A DNA stretch of 64,000 bases. Origin: Rhizobium tibeticum (GTDB lineage Bacteria; Pseudomonadota; Alphaproteobacteria; Rhizobiales; Rhizobiaceae). The stretch spans positions 170,921 to 234,920 of the forward strand of contig NZ_FOCV01000007.1 of the NCBI RefSeq assembly GCF_900110205.1. Reading direction: 5' to 3'. The notes beneath the pieces were generated by a model. That model made no database searches, was not told the DNA's origin, and saw only the letters and a list, made by a program, of their open reading frames with translations. Below, one piece after another: positions 61,115-64,000 of this stretch (the stretch's first letter is position 1; the number at the start of each line of letters is the position of its first letter). The translations under genes were made by a program, and so were the position numbers.

Positions 61115-61957
61115 ATGACCGACGGTACCGCTGACGCAGGCCTTTCTGAAAATCCATCCGCAACCAAGGGCCAATCCTTTAACACTGCCGGCATCGCGCC
61201 CATGGATCGGCCGAGCGCGATCACGCGCTTCTTCATGGGTATCGTCGCATGGGCGGAAAAGCTGAACTTCAGATATGCCGAGCTCGGCAATCCGCCGGTC
61301 TATGATACCACGACGTTCCCCTGGGCCGCCGAGGTGGAGAAGGCGTGGCCGCAGATCCGGTCCGAACTGGACCGTGTGCTCGTGCGGCAGAGCGAACTGC
61401 CGACATTCCAGGACATCTCGACTGACGTGAAGACGATTTCCAGTGATAGCGGCTGGAAGACATTCTTCCTCGTCGGGTTCGGTGTGACGTCGCAACAGAA
61501 CATCAAGGCCTGCCCGCAAACCTGGGAGGCGGTGCAAAAGATACCGGGATTGAAAACCGCCATGTTCTCGATCTTCGAGCCCGGCAAGCACCTGCCGGCG
61601 CATCGCGGACCTTACAATGGCGTGCTTCGCCTGCATCTCGGCATAATCGTACCGGAACCGCCGGACAAGCTTGCGATCCGGGTGAAGGACCAGATCTGCC
61701 ACTGGCAGGAGGGAAAAGTCCTGATCTTTGATGATGCTTATGAGCACGAGGCCTGGAACCACACCGACAAGACGCGCGTGGTGCTCTTTGTCGACTTCGT
61801 GAAGCCTTTGAAGTTCCCGGCCCGCTTCGTCAATTGGGTGCTGATGAACCTCGCCGTGTTCACGCCCTTCATTCGTGAGGGGCTGGATAACCACAAGGAA
61901 TGGGAAAAGAAGTTCTACGCGGAAGCGGAAGCCTTCAGAAACAGACCGCAGAATTGA
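61115..61957 (+). CDS. Aspartyl/asparaginyl beta-hydroxylase-family protein
   Basis: A 280-residue 2-oxoglutarate/iron-dependent hydroxylase-like protein, related to LpxO. The metal and co-substrate region is FEPGKHLPAHRGPYNGVLRLHLGI (first His), and the second His lies in FDDAYEHEAWNHTDKTRVVLFVDF. A C-terminal hydrophobic stretch (FVNWVLMNLAVFTPF) suggests membrane association, as in LpxO. ATG 61115 begins MTDGTADAGLSEN; a longer frame is open but unlikely. Lipid A hydroxylation is possible but unproven. Confidence 0.85.
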   Translation: MTDGTADAGLSENPSATKGQSFNTAGIAPMDRPSAITRFFMGIVAWAEKLNFRYAELGNPPVYDTTTFPWAAEVEKAWPQIRSELDRVLVRQSELPTFQDISTDVKTISSDSGWKTFFLVGFGVTSQQNIKACPQTWEAVQKIPGLKTAMFSIFEPGKHLPAHRGPYNGVLRLHLGIIVPEPPDKLAIRVKDQICHWQEGKVLIFDDAYEHEAWNHTDKTRVVLFVDFVKPLKFPARFVNWVLMNLAVFTPFIREGLDNHKEWEKKFYAEAEAFRNRPQN

Positions 61958-62109
61958 ACGCCGATCGCAGAACGAAAAGAGGCCGGGCCATTTTTCTGGG
62001 CCCGCCGGGAGCCTTACGCCACGATCTCTGGAGTTCACGTTAATGTGGCTGTCTCGATGGACGCAAGCGCGTATTCGGCTTGTCCGGGACCGGCCGACAG
62101 CGACACCGG

Positions 62110-62334
62110 TCAGTTGCTGTTGGCTGCCATCAGCCTGCGCTTCGGCTTCGTTGCCAGGTAGATCACATAAATGTCTGCTGCACCTGCGAGATGATGAGCG
62201 ATTTCCTCTTCCCGCCATCCCGCCGCAACCGCGCGACGGACAACATCGGTGACCGCCACTTTAGAGACAGCTTCGCATTCTCGCGAGCGTCCCATATCTT
62301 CGGCGCTGTATTTCGCAGAGCCGATGTTTGTCAT
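62110..62334 (-). CDS. Small protein of unknown function
   Basis: A 74-residue protein starting MTNIGSAKYSAEDMGRSRECE. The middle resembles a helix-turn-helix-like stretch (VVRRAVAAGWREEEIAHHLAGAADIYVIYL). I do not recognise the family. The reading frame is short but has regular codon use and a plausible start at 62334. Confidence 0.55.
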   Translation of the reverse strand: MTNIGSAKYSAEDMGRSRECEAVSKVAVTDVVRRAVAAGWREEEIAHHLAGAADIYVIYLATKPKRRLMAANSN

Positions 62335-62592
62335 GGCCGCAAGGTGCCACAATCAGAGACGTTTTCAACAGGATGCTCATAGAGCGGTTGGCCGGTATGG
62401 CTAAGTGCGTGAGGCCGGTTGAGACGCGGCCGCCGTGGCTCCATCAAAAGGAAACGGCGGCTGCGCATGGACCGATATGGTCCTTCCCGCACTGCTGATA
62501 TGTGTTGCTTTCGTTAAACAATGCTTTCGCTCTCGAATGGGGTTTTCCTCGCAAGACACTCCACCGGTCGCTCTCAAATTTCCGAACATGAA
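62335..62592. other. Intergenic region, no supported gene
   Basis: 258 bp between the hisC stop and the small unknown gene. Only short, unconvincing frames are present. Confidence 0.4.
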
Positions 62593-63651
62593 TTAGGTCA
62601 GTATTTGTCTGAAAGCTGCCACGAGTTGATCGCACTCAGCGTCTGTCCCAATGGTGATGCGAAGATAGTTTTCTATGCGGGCCATGGGAAAATGCCGGAC
62701 CAAGATTGCTTTGTCCCGTAGTCCCGCAGCCAAGTCCGCACCGGATTTTTCGGGATGTCGTGCAAATAGAAAATTGGCGGATGATTCAAGGACGTCAAAA
62801 CCAAGCCCTTGGAGAGCCACGGTTAGGCGCTCCCGGCTCGCCACAATCAAATCGCGGTGCTGCTGAAACCAATCTTCATCTTCAAAGGACGCAATTGCTC
62901 CGGCCAAAGCGAGCCTATCCAGCGGATAGGAGTTGAAACTATCCTTGACCCTTTCCAGTGCTTCAATCAGCGGCCGTTGTCCAACGGCAAAGCCAACGCG
63001 TAGCCCGGCCAGGCCCCGAGATTTCGAGAAGGTCTGAACAACAACAAGGTTCGGATATTCTGTTACGAGCGGGATGGCGCTTTCACCGCCGAAATCCACA
63101 TATGCCTCGTCAATAACGATCACTTGATCGGGATGTTGCCGGATCAAGGTTTCTATTTCAGAGAGCGGTCGCGCAATGCCTGTTGGTGCATTGGGATTCG
63201 CCAGGATGATTGCTCCGCAAGATTGCCGGTAGTCCTCAATTCGAACCTGCATGTTTTCATCGAGAGGAATTGTACGGAAATGTATTCCGTACAGGCGGCA
63301 GTACGTTGGATAGAAGCTGTAGGTTATGTCGGGAAAAAGCAGCGGCTCGTCATGGTTGAGAAGGGCATGGAAAGTATGTGCCAGAACCTCGTCCGAGCCG
63401 TTTCCAACGAACACGTCATCCGGATCGCGACCATAGCGCGCAGCGATCGCCTCGCGCAGTCGCAGGGCTGTCGGATCCGGATAGAGCCGGAGGGTATCGT
63501 TTGCTGCCTCTGCGATCGCTACGAGGGCGCGTGGCGATGTGCCGTAAGGATTTTCATTGGTGTTTAATTTGATCAAGCCGCTCATGGTCGGTTGTTCCCC
63601 CGCAACGTAGGGGGTCAAGGAGTGAACAAGCGGACTCCAAAAACGGCTCAT
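62593..63651 (-). CDS. hisC: Histidinol-phosphate aminotransferase (HisC type)
   Basis: A 352-residue fold-type I aminotransferase. The PLP Lys lies in [17 protein letters not shown], the substrate/phosphate site in [10 protein letters not shown] and NPNAPTG, and the Arg in [11 protein letters not shown] 63651 begins [20 protein letters not shown], the usual HisC start; the longer frame to 63780 runs into insertion-sequence DNA. No other his genes are near, so it may be a paralogue or an aromatic-type transaminase. Confidence 0.87.
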   Translation of the reverse strand: MSRFWSPLVHSLTPYVAGEQPTMSGLIKLNTNENPYGTSPRALVAIAEAANDTLRLYPDPTALRLREAIAARYGRDPDDVFVGNGSDEVLAHTFHALLNHDEPLLFPDITYSFYPTYCRLYGIHFRTIPLDENMQVRIEDYRQSCGAIILANPNAPTGIARPLSEIETLIRQHPDQVIVIDEAYVDFGGESAIPLVTEYPNLVVVQTFSKSRGLAGLRVGFAVGQRPLIEALERVKDSFNSYPLDRLALAGAIASFEDEDWFQQHRDLIVASRERLTVALQGLGFDVLESSANFLFARHPEKSGADLAAGLRDKAILVRHFPMARIENYLRITIGTDAECDQLVAAFRQILT

Positions 63652-63798
63652 TGTAACGTCCAATTCAGTCCTGTCGCAAAAGATGGGGTAATCGGCCGGC
63701 CGTGCCCCGCTCTCAGGTCTTTGGGTGCTGCGCTTCAGGCTGATGGTAAAACGGGGTCTACGTAACATAGCCCCAAGCATCAGATGGAGAAGCGCAGC

Positions 63799-64000
63799 AT
63801 GGAATATTTTGCTGGATTGGACGTCTCGGTCAAGGAAACAAGCGTTTGCATCATAGATGGAGCCGGCAAGGTCGTTCGCGAGGCCAAGGTTGCCAGCGAG
63901 CCTGAGGACTTGCTTGCGGTGCTCTGCGATCCCGCTTATCCGCTCAAGCGGGTGGGATTGGAGGCCGGTCCGCTTGGCACCTGGCTCTGGAACGGGCTGA
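63799..64000 (+). CDS. IS110-family transposase, 5' part (runs off window)
   Basis: The N-terminal 67 residues of an IS110-type DEDD transposase. It begins [21 protein letters not shown], whose first Asp is catalytic, and continues to [17 protein letters not shown], which carries the Glu. The gene is open at the right edge. The element presumably begins somewhere in 63652-63798 and lies close behind the hisC start on the opposite strand. Confidence 0.88.
   Translation, partial: MEYFAGLDVSVKETSVCIIDGAGKVVREAKVASEPEDLLAVLCDPAYPLKRVGLEAGPLGTWLWNGL

Overview
The window is alphaproteobacterial chromosomal DNA, almost certainly Rhizobiales and most like Rhizobium (R. leguminosarum/etli type). The support is the ctrA-chpT-sciP cell-cycle genes, an rpoH-type sigma-32, the divergent phyR/nepR-ecfG general stress locus, a hmuPSTUV haem operon with TGA-N9-TCA iron boxes, and a rhizobial urease cluster with extra small genes between the structural genes. 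Base composition is high G+C with compact operons. No tRNA, rRNA, CRISPR array or prophage was seen. The identification rests on protein resemblance only; no search was run.

Layout: 1-6.7 kb holds an anchored protein of unknown function (possibly cut at the left edge), rpoH, rluD, a small membrane protein, an rRNA/tRNA methyltransferase, a coiled-coil membrane protein and eipA (DUF1134). 6.8-10.6 kb is a cell-cycle block: chpT, a single-domain response regulator, ctrA, fliJ-like, a small acetyltransferase and sciP (DUF1153). The ctrA upstream region carries four GANTC sites and a CtrA half-site. 10.6-12.8 kb has a decayed transposase-like remnant, an orphan LuxR-type regulator and cysQ. 13.2-18.7 kb is a branched-chain amino-acid ABC transporter (livHMGF, a small membrane protein, livK), followed by a 2-hydroxyacid dehydrogenase and a dead GNAT gene.

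20.6-28.0 kb is the urease cluster (ureD, ureA, DUF1272, ureB, LprI-like, urease-operon accessory protein, ureC, a small membrane protein, ureE, ureF, ureG), then a Crp/Fnr regulator with a perfect TTGAT-N4-ATCAA box upstream. 28.8-33.3 kb is an RND efflux pair. 33.7-47.3 kb is a reductive pyrimidine catabolism region: an NMT1/THI5-type ABC importer, a cupin, dihydropyrimidinase, a carbamoyl-amino-acid hydrolase, a RutR-like TetR regulator with a RutR-like operator, and preA/preT. A glycosyltransferase, a rhodanese and an FtrA-type regulator sit inside this region.

47.3-51.7 kb is the general stress response locus: HWE kinase, PhyR, NepR, EcfG and an effector operon (DUF883 and holin-like proteins). 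Near-perfect GGAAC-N16/17-CGTT promoters lie before the kinase, phyR and the effector operon. A fourth perfect promoter, at 47520-47544, has no protein gene behind it. It reads into about 130 bp with three stem-loops (a C-rich anti-Shine-Dalgarno-like loop in the second and a strong terminal hairpin), so it is a candidate stress-sigma-dependent small RNA and the most interesting item here.

51.7-58.8 kb is haem-iron uptake: hmuVUTSP on the minus strand, then a secreted protein, tonB, and an iron-box-preceded operon of DUF2325, an 86-residue unknown protein and an IsdG-like haem monooxygenase. 58.8-64 kb contains a frameshifted VOC pseudogene, a DUF423 protein, a truncated haemoglobin, a TetR-SMR efflux pair with an operator between -35 and -10, an Asp/Asn beta-hydroxylase-like gene, a small unknown gene, a HisC-type aminotransferase and the 5' part of an IS110-family element running off the right edge.
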